Assembly: GCA_040757775.1 (NCBI GenBank)
Contig: JBFLWQ010000006.1
Location: forward strand, 1-64,000
Reading direction: 5' to 3'
Length of the DNA stretch: 64,000 nucleotides
Origin: Thermodesulfobacteriota bacterium
GTDB taxonomy: Bacteria > Desulfobacterota > UBA8473
The notes under the pieces were generated by a model. It was not told the origin of the DNA, made no database searches, and saw only the letters and a program-made list of their open reading frames with translations. Of the stretch, positions 25,795-38,713 are shown piece after piece; the stretch's first letter is position 1, and every line of letters begins with the position of its first letter. The translations under genes were made by a program, and so were the position numbers.

Positions 25795-27021
25795 ATGGCA
25801 TTGATTATCCAGAAATACGGGGGTACCTCGGTAGGTAATGTGGAAAAAATCAAGAATGTAGCCCGTCGAGTAAGAAGTACCCACCAGGATGGAAATGATG
25901 TTATTGCGGTTGTATCCGCTATGGGGGAAGAGACGGACAGGCTTCTGGACATGGCGAAGGATATCGCAGACCAGCCCGACGAAGGGGAACAGGATGCATT
26001 GATATCAACAGGAGAACAGGTAAGCAGTTCCCTGCTTGCCATGGCATTGAAGTCTTTAGGGGTAAATGCCAGGTCATTATTGGCTTATCAGATTAAGATA
26101 CAAACAGACAGTGCCTTTGGCAAGGCACGGATTTTAAAGATAGATTCAGAGAGGTTATTAAGAGAGCTTAAGGATGGAAATGTACTGGTAATTGCCGGAT
26201 TCCAGGGCGTTGATGAAAAAGACAACATAACTACCTTAGGCAGGGGAGGCTCCGATACCAGTGCAGTTGCAATAGCCGCCGCCCTCAAGGCTGATATTTG
26301 TGAAATCTATACCGATGTGGAAGGAATATTCACTGCTGACCCGAACATCTGCCCAGATGCCAGAAAGCTTAATAAAATATCCTATGATGAGATGCTGGAG
26401 ATGGCGAGTCTGGGGGCAAAGGTTCTTCAGACCAGGTCTGTTCAGTTTGCGAAGAAATATCAGGTGACGATCCATGTAAGGTCTACTTTTAAAAACGGTA
26501 CAGGTACTATTGTAACCAAGGAGGATCAGGATATGGAGAGTGTCATTGTTTCAGGTGTTACCTACGATAAAGATGAAGCTAAAATAACAGTCACAAAGGT
26601 ACCTGACATGCCAGGCATTGCATCTAAACTATTTACTCCCATTTCAGAAGCCAACATTGTTGTGGATATGATAATTCAGAATGTAAGCACAGATGGTCTT
26701 ACTGACCTGACCTTTACCGTTCCGCAGGCCGATTTTAAAAAAGCGATGGAATTGGTTATGGTTACGGCAAGAGAAATTAATGCTCAGGATGTATTGACCG
26801 ACACAAATATTTCAAAGGTTTCTATTGTTGGGATGGGTATGCGAAGTCACTCTGGAGTTGCCTCTAAGATGTTTACTGTCCTTGCCAGGGAAGGGATAAA
26901 TATTATGATGATAAGTACCTCTGAAATCAAGATATCCTGTGTAATCGAGTCTAAGTATACAGAATTGGCTGTAAGGGTACTGCACGAGGCATTTGGATTA
27001 GGAGAGAATAAGGAATTCTAG
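25795..27021 (+). CDS. lysC: Aspartate kinase
   Basis: 408 aa, normal for the monofunctional enzyme. KYGGTSVG (6-13) at the N-terminus, the kinase domain to about 245 ([13 protein letters not shown]), then two ACT domains ([39 protein letters not shown]) that bind Lys/Thr for feedback control. It phosphorylates aspartate at the entry to Lys/Met/Thr/Ile synthesis. AGAGGAAAG precedes the ATG. cimA follows 1 nt after the stop, so both feed isoleucine synthesis. Confidence 0.97.
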   Translation: MALIIQKYGGTSVGNVEKIKNVARRVRSTHQDGNDVIAVVSAMGEETDRLLDMAKDIADQPDEGEQDALISTGEQVSSSLLAMALKSLGVNARSLLAYQIKIQTDSAFGKARILKIDSERLLRELKDGNVLVIAGFQGVDEKDNITTLGRGGSDTSAVAIAAALKADICEIYTDVEGIFTADPNICPDARKLNKISYDEMLEMASLGAKVLQTRSVQFAKKYQVTIHVRSTFKNGTGTIVTKEDQDMESVIVSGVTYDKDEAKITVTKVPDMPGIASKLFTPISEANIVVDMIIQNVSTDGLTDLTFTVPQADFKKAMELVMVTAREINAQDVLTDTNISKVSIVGMGMRSHSGVASKMFTVLAREGINIMMISTSEIKISCVIESKYTELAVRVLHEAFGLGENKEF

Positions 27022-27022
27022 G

Positions 27023-28600
27023 ATGAGACTGGTTAAGTTATATGATACTACCCTTAGGGATGGAACCCAGGCGGAAGACATATCCTTTTCTGTCGAAGAT
27101 AAGATCAGGATTGTTGAAAAACTGGACGAACTTGGTATTCACTATATTGAGAGTGGATGGCCAGGCTCAAACCCTAAGGACATGCAGTTTTTCAAAAAGA
27201 TCCAGCATATACCTCTCCGCAATTCTAAAATCGTTGCCTTTGGCAGTACTGCCAGAGCAGGAACCTCTCCCGAAAATGACAGGAATATAAAAGCGTTACT
27301 CTATTCCCATACGTCTGCCGTCACTATAGTTGGCAAATCATGGGACCTCCATGTGAGGGACGCCTTGCGTATACCCCTGGAGGAAAATCTGAAAACTATC
27401 CACAACACGTTGAAATTTTTGAAATCGAATATCCCGGAGGTTCTTTATGATGCCGAGCATTTCTTCGACGGCTATAAGGCCAATCCAGAGTATGCCTTAA
27501 AGACCCTCCAGTCAGCAACCGATGCAGGAATTGATTGCATTGTTTTATGCGATACCAATGGGGGAACCATACCCTTTGAAATAGAGAAAATTATAAAAGA
27601 AGTTCGAAAGAACATTAAGATACCATTAGGGATTCATACCCATAACGACTCAGAGATGGCGGTAGCCAATTCTATAATTGCAGTCCAGTCTGGGGTTGAA
27701 CAGGTACATGGTACTATTAACGGATATGGCGAACGATGCGGAAATGCCAACCTCTGCTCGGTGATTCCCAATCTGAAATTGAAGTTGAACATGGACTGTA
27801 TATCCGATGAACAGATGAGAAAGATTAGAGAAGTATCGAGATTTGTCAATGAACTGGCCAACCTTCGGCACAATAAACACCAGGCATTCGTGGGAGATTC
27901 TGCCTTTGCCCATAAGGGCGGAATACATGTCAGTGCTGTCAAGAGGAATCCTGAGACCTATGAGCATATTAGACCAGAATTGGTGGGGAATAAACAACGG
28001 ATTCTGATCTCAGATCTTTCTGGCAAAAGCAATATCGTAGCCAAGGCTGCTGAATTTAATATCGACCTTAGAGACAACAACCCGATCACCCTTGAGATAT
28101 TACAAAATATGAAAGAGCTTGAAAGCCAGGGCTATCAGTTTGAAGGTGCTGAGGCATCTTTCGAAGTCCTCATAAAGAAGGCACTTGGAACCAAGAAAAA
28201 GTACTTTGACCTCATAGGCTTTAGGGTAATAGATGAAAAGGGAAAAGAGGATTCTCCTCCCCAGTCTGAAGCCACCATAATGGTCAAAGTAGGTGGCAAG
28301 ATTGAACATACAGCCGCTGTGGGAAATGGTCCTGTCAATGCCCTTGATAATGCCCTTAGAAAGGCATTAGAGAAATTCTATCCAGAACTTAAGGACATGG
28401 AGTTGATAGACTATAAGGTAAGGGTCCTATCCACGGGAGAAGGAACAGCCGCCAGGGTCAGGGTACTGATAGAATCAGGCGATAAAGAGGATAAATGGGG
28501 AACGGTAGGTGTCTCTCATAATATTATAGAAGCCAGCTGGCAGGCATTGGTAGACAGTATAGACTACAAGCTGCTGAAAAAAAATAAGAGTGGTGACTAA
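27023..28600 (+). CDS. cimA: (R)-citramalate synthase
   Basis: 525 aa. [20 protein letters not shown] at the N-terminus is diagnostic for CimA, as opposed to LeuA. The metal-site motif is [29 protein letters not shown] and the LeuA-type regulatory dimer domain (about 370-520) follow. It condenses pyruvate and acetyl-CoA to citramalate for threonine-independent isoleucine synthesis, fitting an anaerobe with abundant acetyl-CoA. The gene overlaps the next one by 11 nt. Confidence 0.95.
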   Translation: MRLVKLYDTTLRDGTQAEDISFSVEDKIRIVEKLDELGIHYIESGWPGSNPKDMQFFKKIQHIPLRNSKIVAFGSTARAGTSPENDRNIKALLYSHTSAVTIVGKSWDLHVRDALRIPLEENLKTIHNTLKFLKSNIPEVLYDAEHFFDGYKANPEYALKTLQSATDAGIDCIVLCDTNGGTIPFEIEKIIKEVRKNIKIPLGIHTHNDSEMAVANSIIAVQSGVEQVHGTINGYGERCGNANLCSVIPNLKLKLNMDCISDEQMRKIREVSRFVNELANLRHNKHQAFVGDSAFAHKGGIHVSAVKRNPETYEHIRPELVGNKQRILISDLSGKSNIVAKAAEFNIDLRDNNPITLEILQNMKELESQGYQFEGAEASFEVLIKKALGTKKKYFDLIGFRVIDEKGKEDSPPQSEATIMVKVGGKIEHTAAVGNGPVNALDNALRKALEKFYPELKDMELIDYKVRVLSTGEGTAARVRVLIESGDKEDKWGTVGVSHNIIEASWQALVDSIDYKLLKKNKSGD

Positions 28601-29174
28601 AATCAATAGACATACCAAAAGAGAACAACGGCTGGTCATCTTTTTTGGTGCCTTGTTTTTGATCCTTTCTTATTTTATTCACAAAACTAACACCCTGGGA
28701 TCAGACAACAGCCTGATAGTCTATAAAGAGAACGGAGGAACCTATATTGAAGTTTTGGGTGAAGTAAGAGCCCCCGGTATTTATAATTTCAATGAAGGGG
28801 TTACTGTCTGTGACGCCGTTAAAAGGGCCGGTGGTCTAAGACACAGCTTGAGTATTGACACATCACTCCAATCTACCATATTAAAGAGAGGGGAAAAGGT
28901 AACCGTCCAGAGAATATCAGAAAGGAGGGGGAAGGTATTAATTGAAAGAATGGAACCCCAGAAGCTCATGGTCTTTTCCATCCCTCTGGACATAAATACT
29001 GCAAGCCAGCAAGAACTTTTAGCAGTACCTGGTATAGGTATAAAGACCGCTCTAAATATTATTGAGTATCGGGATAAAAATAACGGATTTTCTACCATAG
29101 AGGAACTCAAAAATGTGAAGGGGATAGGCAATGTCAGGTATGAAAGGATAAAGAGTTATCTGAGGGCAGGGTAA
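28590..29174 (+). CDS. ComEA-like SLBB / helix-hairpin-helix protein
   Basis: 194 aa. One membrane helix (about 16-32), an SLBB-type domain ([20 protein letters not shown]...) and a C-terminal double HhH ([18 protein letters not shown], then [14 protein letters not shown]). This is the ComEA architecture: membrane-anchored DNA binding outside the inner membrane, used in DNA uptake. The start is GTG 28590 or GTG 28593, within the cimA end. The SLBB part is shorter than usual. A role in natural transformation is inferred from the family. Confidence 0.85.
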   Translation: MVTKINRHTKREQRLVIFFGALFLILSYFIHKTNTLGSDNSLIVYKENGGTYIEVLGEVRAPGIYNFNEGVTVCDAVKRAGGLRHSLSIDTSLQSTILKRGEKVTVQRISERRGKVLIERMEPQKLMVFSIPLDINTASQQELLAVPGIGIKTALNIIEYRDKNNGFSTIEELKNVKGIGNVRYERIKSYLRAG

Positions 29175-29243
29175 ACAAATATCTTTGGTTAGTATTTATG
29201 AGACTACAGTCTATTGAGTGATTACAAAAAAGGGAGCAAAAAC

Positions 29244-30806
29244 ATGAGTGTGGAACTTTTAGTACATAGAGGAATTAAACTGAGTGTTCAAAAGTACCCT
29301 GAAAAGGTAGCAGTCATTTGCAAAGACAAAAGGATAACATACAGAGAACTTGACTCCAGAGCAAACAGAATAGCCAATGGTATAACCGCTATGGGTCTGA
29401 AGAAAGGGGATAAGGTTGGAATACTGCTCTACAACTGCAGTGAGTTTGTGGAAATATACTATGGTATGGCCAAGGCTGGTATAATCTCGGTTCCGATAAA
29501 CTTCCGTCTTGCAGCACCTGAAATAGAGTACATTGCAAGAAATTCAGATTCAAAGGCATTAATAATGGGGGAGGACTTCATAGACAGGGTCGATACCATA
29601 CGCCCCAATCTTGGAATGATTGCGAAAAAAAACTATGTTGTTCTGGGAGACCGTATTCCAGATTATGCTATCAGATATGAGGACTTTTTAAAAAAAGCCC
29701 CGAATATAGAACCCGATGTTGAGGTCAGAGAAACAGATCCCTATTTCATAGGTTACACCTCTGGAACTACCGGATTCCCCAAGGGAGCAGTTATGCCCCA
29801 CCGGTCTATTTACAACATAGTCATATCACATCTTATAGGAAGGGGGGTTTCACCCGATGACAAATATCTGCTTATAATGCCACTTTTCCATTCAAACTCC
29901 GTATGGCATTCCAATCTCCTTCTGTTCGCAGGAGGTGCGGTTTACATATACCCATCGGGCGGATTCAACCCAAGAGAAATACTAGAGATAATCCATGGAG
30001 AAAAGATTACCTGCACCAATATGGTTCCCACCATGTCAAACCTCATGCTCAGCCTTCCGGATAAGGATAAATACGATGTATCATCCATGCGATGGTTAGT
30101 ATCGTCATCTGCCCCACTTCTTACAAAGACAAAAGAAGACCTGTTCAGTTTCTTTAAACACAGTAAACTTTACGAGGGCTACGGTTCCACAGAGACAGGA
30201 GCAGTTACAAGCCTGTCTCCAGAGGATCAATTACGGAAAGTCAGGAGTATTGGCAAGCCGTATTTTGGTCAGGAAGTAAGGCTTCTTGATGAAGATGGTA
30301 ACGATGTACCCATAGGGGAAGTAGGTGAACTCTATTCCAGGGGACCTACCCTGATGAAAGAATACTATAGGGATCCAGAAAAGACCAGGAATGCCTTCAG
30401 GGACGAATGGCTTTCAGCAGGGGACATGGCAAGAATGGATGAGGAAGGGTACCTTTATCTGGTGGACAGAAAGCAGGATATGATAATAAGCGGGGGAGAG
30501 AATATCTATCCTACGGAGGTAGAGGAGGTACTGTCGAAGCATCCGAAAGTCCATGAGATTGCTGTAATAGGGGTCCCAGATGACAAATGGGGGGAGGCAG
30601 TGAAGGCTCTGGTTGTTTTGAAACCGGGTGAAGAGGCAACTGGCGAAGAGATAATCAAATTCTGTGAAGGGAAGCTTGCCGGCTATAAGAAACCAAAATC
30701 GGTAGATTTCATACCGGCATCAGAAATGCCTAAGACCCCTACTGGAAAAATCTTGAGGAGACCACTGAAGGAAATTTACTGGAAAGGTAAAGATGCAAAG
30801 ATATAA
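29244..30806 (+). CDS. Acyl-CoA ligase (AMP-forming)
   Basis: 520 aa from ATG 29244 (GGGAG 8 nt upstream; the frame also opens at TTG 29214). P-loop YTSGTTGFPKGAVMPH, YGSTETGAV, GDMARMDEEGYLYLVDRKQD, MIISGGENIYPTEVE, and the intact catalytic lysine motif PKTPTGKILRRPLKE. It activates a carboxylic acid to its CoA thioester via acyl-AMP; the substrate (fatty, aromatic or other) cannot be read from sequence. The crotonase gene 120 nt downstream suggests shared acyl-CoA metabolism. Confidence 0.92.
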   Translation: MSVELLVHRGIKLSVQKYPEKVAVICKDKRITYRELDSRANRIANGITAMGLKKGDKVGILLYNCSEFVEIYYGMAKAGIISVPINFRLAAPEIEYIARNSDSKALIMGEDFIDRVDTIRPNLGMIAKKNYVVLGDRIPDYAIRYEDFLKKAPNIEPDVEVRETDPYFIGYTSGTTGFPKGAVMPHRSIYNIVISHLIGRGVSPDDKYLLIMPLFHSNSVWHSNLLLFAGGAVYIYPSGGFNPREILEIIHGEKITCTNMVPTMSNLMLSLPDKDKYDVSSMRWLVSSSAPLLTKTKEDLFSFFKHSKLYEGYGSTETGAVTSLSPEDQLRKVRSIGKPYFGQEVRLLDEDGNDVPIGEVGELYSRGPTLMKEYYRDPEKTRNAFRDEWLSAGDMARMDEEGYLYLVDRKQDMIISGGENIYPTEVEEVLSKHPKVHEIAVIGVPDDKWGEAVKALVVLKPGEEATGEEIIKFCEGKLAGYKKPKSVDFIPASEMPKTPTGKILRRPLKEIYWKGKDAKI

Positions 30807-30843
30807 TCTAAATTTTGCAATCCTTCGGTATGCAAAATTTAGA
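30807..30843 (+). terminator. Hairpin after the acyl-CoA ligase
   Basis: Perfect 13-bp stem (30807-30819 with 30831-30843), 11-nt loop, starting at the ligase stop. It lacks a T run and is followed by ATTCACGATTCACGA-type repeat DNA (30887-30904), so it may be a transcript end or stabiliser rather than a strong terminator. Confidence 0.45.
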
Positions 30844-30926
30844 GGGGTCAGAAGTCGCAAATAGGATAAAACCCATTTCCGATTCATAATTCACGATTCA
30901 CGAATTAAAGGAGGGAGTTAATAAAG

Positions 30927-31847
30927 ATGAATATTCAATTAGACACTGTTGTTTACGAAGCAAAGGACATGGTAGCAAGGATCACTATAAATAGGCCAGA
31001 GGCAAGAAATAGCTTAAACATGCAGCTTATGAAGGACTTATGTACCGCATTAGAGGAGGCAGAGAAAGACCCAGGAGTAGGGGTAGTAGTGATTACGGGT
31101 GGTGGTGATAAATTTTTCTGTCCCGGTCTTGATCTGAATTGGGCAAAGGGACTATTCAACAACACCCATGAGGTCTGGGTAATGAACAATCAATACGCCC
31201 GAATAATTTATAACTTAAGGTATATCGGAAAGCCGGTTATTGCCAGGGTAAACGGGATAACCGCAGGTGGGGGTTGTGAAATTACCATTGCCAGTGACCT
31301 TGTTATTGCTGCCGATCATGCCAAGTTTCAACAGGGGGAAGGAGGTGTTGGGGCAGTAGCCAGCTATGCGACCCAATCCCTTACTCCTATTATGGGAGAT
31401 AGAAGAACCCGATGGTTTCTATTTACAGATGAGGTTATAGATGCCAAAACAGCTCTGGAATACGGGCTAGTGAACAAAGTAGTTCCATATGAAGATCTGG
31501 ATAAAGAAGTAGATAAGCTGTGTCAAACTCTATTAAGTAAAGCCCCGTGGTCTTTAAGGTTTACCAAAGACCAGATTAATGTCTGGTTTGATATGGTCTA
31601 TCATACTTTACGGCAGGGAAATGATTTCTGGACACTACAGTCAACAACCCCAGAGCCCCTTGAGGGCATTAATGCCTTTTTGGAAAAGAGGGTTCCTGAA
31701 CATACAAAGCTACGGGAAAAAACCGCCAGGGGTAAATCTCACACCTTTCTTTGGGGGCCCCCAACAAAAACTTGCCCTAAATGCAATACCAGATGGTTGC
31801 CTGAGGAATTCACCTTTTGTGGCAAATGTGGAGCAGAGTTAAAATAG
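30927..31847 (+). CDS. Enoyl-CoA hydratase/isomerase family protein with C-terminal zinc ribbon
   Basis: 306 aa. Residues 1-270 are a crotonase: NRPEARNSLN, FCPGLDLNW, oxyanion-hole segment GITAGGGCEITIASDLVIA with Glu118, and FQQGEGGVG with Glu138. Both Glu positions used by hydratases are thus present. Residues 283-306 form a zinc ribbon (Cys283-x2-Cys286 ... Cys298-x2-Cys301), which ordinary crotonases lack. The ATG follows GGAGGG. A hydratase acting with the upstream ligase is likely; the substrate is unknown. Confidence 0.9.
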   Translation: MNIQLDTVVYEAKDMVARITINRPEARNSLNMQLMKDLCTALEEAEKDPGVGVVVITGGGDKFFCPGLDLNWAKGLFNNTHEVWVMNNQYARIIYNLRYIGKPVIARVNGITAGGGCEITIASDLVIAADHAKFQQGEGGVGAVASYATQSLTPIMGDRRTRWFLFTDEVIDAKTALEYGLVNKVVPYEDLDKEVDKLCQTLLSKAPWSLRFTKDQINVWFDMVYHTLRQGNDFWTLQSTTPEPLEGINAFLEKRVPEHTKLREKTARGKSHTFLWGPPTKTCPKCNTRWLPEEFTFCGKCGAELK

Positions 31848-31864
31848 GTGTGAAAGTAGACTTA

Positions 31865-32854
31865 CTATCCCCCAATAGCCGACATGTTACGGGAGCATTT
31901 CTTGAGGTTTTTTTCTTCCAAGTGATGTTTCTCAGGCTTATTAGAAATGGCTAGATCGATAAGCCTTTCTAATCCAGAGTTATCACAACTCTCCCTAAGA
32001 AAGGGCTTCAAATCTACTTCTTCGTTGGAGAAAAGACATGCCCTAAGCTTCCCATTGGCTGTTAACCTCAATCTGTTACAGGAAGAGCAAAAATGGGCAC
32101 TCATGGGACTAATAAAACCAATCTCTCCCATTGCTCCTTCAAATCTAAACATTCGAGCAGTCGCCCTTTCCCCTTTTTTATGGATGGGATAGAGCTTTTT
32201 AAAACTTTCTATCTTCTCTTTTGCTTCCTGTGATGATATGTATCTATCTTTACTCCACTTGCTATTAGAACCAATAGGCATTAATTCAATAAATCTTATA
32301 TGGTAAGGATTATCGATTGAAAGCTTGGCAAAGTCAATCACCTCGTCATCATTGAAACCCTGTATAATAACAGTATTTATCTTTATAGGTGAGAATCCCA
32401 CTCGCTGCGCTTCCTCTATTCCCTCATAAACCTTTTCAAGGTTTCCTCCCCTGGTAATTTTTTGAAATTTCATATGATTAAGAGAATCCATACTAACATT
32501 TACCCGATGAAGCCCAGCGTCAAACAGATCACTGGCAAAACCCTTTAGTAACATCCCATTGGTAGTTAAACTAAGATCCTTAACTCCATGGACTATTGAT
32601 AGGGAACGCACAAAGTCTATAACTCCTTTTCTTACCAGGGGTTCTCCCCCTGTAATCCTGACTTTTGTTATACCATTTTTAACGGCTACTTCAACAATAC
32701 GGAGGATTTCCTCGTAAGTGAGAATCTCTTCCTGGTTGACTTTAGACACCCCCTCAATGGGCATGCAATAAACACATCTAAGGTTGCAGCGATCGGTAAT
32801 CGACACCCGTAAATAATTAATTTTCCTGTTAAATGTATCAATCAAATCTTTCAT
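31865..32854 (-). CDS. moaA: GTP 3',8-cyclase (molybdenum cofactor)
   Basis: 329 aa from ATG 32854; the upstream frame to 33046 is repeat DNA. Radical-SAM motif RCNLRCVYCMP, KVRITGGEPLVRKG, the C-terminal second cluster (CSSCNRLRLTANGKLRACLF) and the conserved terminal Gly-Gly (MSAIGG). It starts molybdopterin synthesis from GTP, needed for formate dehydrogenases and other Mo/W enzymes. Convergent with the crotonase gene, 17 nt apart. Confidence 0.96.
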   Translation of the reverse strand: MKDLIDTFNRKINYLRVSITDRCNLRCVYCMPIEGVSKVNQEEILTYEEILRIVEVAVKNGITKVRITGGEPLVRKGVIDFVRSLSIVHGVKDLSLTTNGMLLKGFASDLFDAGLHRVNVSMDSLNHMKFQKITRGGNLEKVYEGIEEAQRVGFSPIKINTVIIQGFNDDEVIDFAKLSIDNPYHIRFIELMPIGSNSKWSKDRYISSQEAKEKIESFKKLYPIHKKGERATARMFRFEGAMGEIGFISPMSAHFCSSCNRLRLTANGKLRACLFSNEEVDLKPFLRESCDNSGLERLIDLAISNKPEKHHLEEKNLKKCSRNMSAIGG

Positions 32855-32919
32855 TCTATTCTCATAGGGAAAAGGGCAGTTTGTCTCTTTAATTAGTCCA
32901 TCCTGAAAAATGAAAAATT

Positions 32920-33065
32920 TCCTTTGGAGCGAACATGAGCAGGATTTTTGGGGAACCCACCTTGACAAAGCTGAATATAAGTCCACCTTTGGCGGATTTG
33001 ATCTGCCGTAGGCGGAGAGTTCCTGAAAATGCCTGAAGCAAGTCATAGATGGGTCAAAAAACCTG
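32920..33065. repeat. Diverged dispersed repeat upstream of moaA
   Basis: Contains GGAGCGAACATGAGC, TTTTTGGGGAACC, a degenerate CCGCC-AGAGGCGG-type palindrome and GATGGGTCAAAAAA. The same blocks recur at 53430-53570, so this is a second copy of one interspersed element. Confidence 0.5.
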
Positions 33066-33193
33066 CACTAGAAAGTGGAAAAGGGAATTTTTCAGTGTGA
33101 ACTTAGTTACATATGATATTCTAAAAGGGTTGTCAAGCTTTTGATATGGTTGCACAAGTTAAGGAAATTCTATACTAAAGTTGTATTTTTTAC

Positions 33194-33223
33194 TTGACAA
33201 GCTTCAATCCTCTGTGCTATATG
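33194..33223 (+). promoter_or_regulatory. Putative sigma-70 promoter upstream of HU
   Basis: TTGACA (33194-33199), 18-nt spacer, TGC-TATATG (extended -10, 33218-33223). The HU start is about 280 nt further on. The leader (33224-33504) has no gene that I can support. Confidence 0.4.
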
Positions 33224-33504
33224 GGCAGAAATTCCCACTGATTATAGTTTTATGGGGAAAGTTGTTGAAGTTCAAGTTGCATACTTGTTGATGAAAATCA
33301 TGGTAGATTTGGGCCAGTTAACAAATTAGACGCTTTTTAATCTTAAAGGAAGGGGGGGGTAAGTTAATACAATTTTTCAGCCTGAATTCAAGGCACAATA
33401 TCCGATTGCAAGTTTACAGGGAGAGAACAGGTCAAGTAAGTTGATGTTTTTGATGAAAAAAAACACTTTAAAAGAAATAACTAAAAAGAGAGGAGGAATA
33501 AAAA

Positions 33505-33777
33505 GTGACAAAGGCAGAATTAGTAAGCAAAATAGCAAAAGATGCAAAGATAAGTAAAACAAGTGCTGAAAAGGCTTTAAATTCATTTACAACCAATGTT
33601 ACTACTGCCTTAAAAAAAGGCGGAAAGATGACTCTGACTGGTTTTGGTACATTCTCTGTAGTTCAAAGAAAAGCCAGAAAGGGTAGGAACCCTCAAACAG
33701 GAAAAGACATAAAGATTCCTGCTACGAAGGTAGCCAAATTTAAAGCAGGGAAGAAATTAAAAGAATCAGTTAAATAG
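33505..33777 (+). CDS. hup: HU-family DNA-binding protein
   Basis: 90 aa. Typical HU: TKAELVSKIAKDAKISKTSA, a FGTFSVVQRKARKGRNPQTG beta-arm with the conserved Arg-Asn-Pro tip, KIPATKVAKFKAGKKLKE. A histone-like dimer that bends DNA. GTG start 33505, preceded by GAGGAGG. Which HU subtype it is cannot be told from sequence alone. Confidence 0.96.
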   Translation: MTKAELVSKIAKDAKISKTSAEKALNSFTTNVTTALKKGGKMTLTGFGTFSVVQRKARKGRNPQTGKDIKIPATKVAKFKAGKKLKESVK

Positions 33778-33807
33778 ATTAGGATTGCAGAGTTAAAAAA
33801 ACCGGGG

Positions 33808-33854
33808 ATAACCAAAAGGCAAGCATAGAACATAAATGCTTGCCTTTTGGTTAT
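33808..33854 (+). terminator. Strong hairpin after the HU gene
   Basis: Perfect 19-bp stem (33808-33826 with 33836-33854) and a 9-nt loop, 30 nt after the stop. It is T-poor after the stem, so it may act as an RNA stabiliser or bidirectional terminator. Confidence 0.6.
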
Positions 33855-33991
33855 ATAGAATCCCTCTATACGTCCCCTATCATGTCCTCACTATCTGCTC
33901 TCGTCACTCTGCCCCAAGCCGAACAATTGGGGTAAATCAGTATTACACTCTAGAATATTTTGAGATCGCCTATCTTTTCTCCTGATCATTG

Positions 33992-34007
33992 TGCTCGAAT
34001 CTGAGCA
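33992..34007 (+). promoter_or_regulatory. Possible activator site upstream of amtB
   Basis: Inverted repeat TGCTC-N6-GAGCA about 120 nt before the sigma-54 promoter, the usual distance for an NtrC-type enhancer. The half-sites are short and do not match the NtrC consensus well. Confidence 0.3.
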
Positions 34008-34127
34008 GCCATTCCTTTTTTAAAATAGCTCCTTCATATCAAAGTTGAAAATCAAAACCCTTAAAATGCCTTATAACTCAGCTAGTTAGAGATTTTATAG
34101 GTGGCATATCTGTTTCAAGAGTAAACC

Positions 34128-34144
34128 TGGCACAGTGGTTGCTA
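34128..34144 (+). promoter_or_regulatory. Sigma-54 promoter of amtB
   Basis: TGGCAC-N5-TTGCTA, a near-perfect -24/-12 element; the ATG of amtB is 47 nt downstream. It implies nitrogen-limitation control by an NtrC-like activator. Confidence 0.85.
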
Positions 34145-35380
34145 ACTATAATCTCAACTGAGAGTTCATCCACAAAATATGGAGGTATGAAATGATAACA
34201 CCAAAGGTAGACACCGGGGATACTGCATGGATATTAATATCTACAGCCCTTGTTATGCTGATGACACCCGGGCTTGCGCTCTTTTACGGAGGTATGGTCA
34301 GACGAAAGAATGTCCTCGGCACCATCATGCAAAGCTTCATCGCCCTCGGTGTGATGACTGTTCTCTGGGTCATTTACGGATACAGCCTTTCATTCGGCCC
34401 TGATGTCGGACATATCATAGGAAATCTTGACTGGGTTGGGCTTAAGGGCGTGGGCCCCGAACCTAATCCTGATTACGCGGCTACAATACCTCATCAGGCA
34501 TTCATGATCTTTCAGATGATGTTTGCTGTAATTACACCCGCTTTGATAACAGGTGCACTGGCTGAGAGGTTCAAGTTTAAAACCTATCTTGCATTCCTTG
34601 TACTATGGGCAACACTTGTGTATTTTCCGCTTGCCCACTGGGTTTGGGGAGTTGGCGGCTGGATAAGAGAGCTTGGTGCACTTGATTTTGCGGGAGGGTT
34701 AGTAGTACATATAAGCTCCGGAGTTTCTGCCCTGGCTGCTGCTATTGTTGTCGGTAGAAGAAAAGGCTACAGGATTGAACAGATGGCTCCTCATGATGTT
34801 ACTATGACACTTCTTGGTGCCGCACTTCTGTGGTTTGGGTGGTTTGGTTTTAATGGAGGAAGCGCTGTTGCATCCGGTGCATTGGCAACCTCTGCCTTTG
34901 TTGCTACACACATCGCAACTGCAGGGGCAGCACTTTCATGGATGATAGTTGAATGGGCACACAGAAGCAAACCAACAGTACTCGGAGCAGCATCAGGTGC
35001 AGTTGCAGGGCTTGTGGCAATTACACCTGCATCAGGCTTTGTTGATCCTATGTCTGCCCTGATTATCGGGTTTGTTGCAGGAGTTATATGCTATATGGCA
35101 GTAAATCTAAAAACAAAGCTCGGATACGATGATTCACTGGATGTAGTTGGTGTCCATGGGATAGGCGGCACATGGGGCGCAATAGCAACAGGGTTGTTCG
35201 CATCAAAGATAGTAAATAGTGCAGGAAATAACGGATTACTATTCGGCAATCCATCGCTCTTATGGGATCAGATGATAAGCGTTGGTGCTGCGTGGGTCTA
35301 CTCCTTTATTGTAACATTTGCCATATTGAAGATCCTTGACTGGACTCTCGGTTTAAGGATAAGCGAGGAAGAGGAATCTG

Positions 35381-38448
<3,068 letters not shown>

Positions 38449-38466
38449 GTGAAGGGGTATTCCCGT

Positions 38467-38517
38467 TGTCAGTGTCGGTTGTCCGTGTCGGACCGACACT
38501 GATCACCGCCACTGACA
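38467..38517 (+). repeat. Inverted repeat between glnB and glnA
   Basis: CAGTGTCGGT (38470-38479) pairs with ACCGACACTG (38492-38501), and an outer TGTCAGTG/CACTGACA pair (38467-38474, 38510-38517) can form an alternative. It has no T run. The rest of the 265-nt gap is AT-rich and shows nothing more that I can support. Confidence 0.5.
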
Positions 38518-38713
38518 CGATTTAGTGCTTCAGATTTCGGATTTGGTATATGCGCATATAATTTCACATAGAAGAAAGGGGGTGAAAAAGGTTGTATTAA
38601 CAACCAAAAAATGTTAATATGTACTTTATAAAATAAGCAAAAAAAATTCACCTTAGAAAAAAACAAATTTAAAACTTTTGACAATATGCTATAAAACCTA
38701 AAGGAGGAGATAT

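Noticed and set aside
32855-33046. 64-residue N-terminal extension of MoaA
   Set aside because: The DNA is a dispersed repeat; MoaA proteins begin close to the radical-SAM core and ATG 32854 fits.
33253-33330. A 25-codon frame between the HU promoter and HU
   Set aside because: No ribosome-binding site and no recognisable composition; likely chance.
38678-38700. A promoter TTGACA / TATAAA just before glnA
   Set aside because: The two elements are not at a workable spacing and would leave almost no leader; glnA may rely on the upstream transcript.
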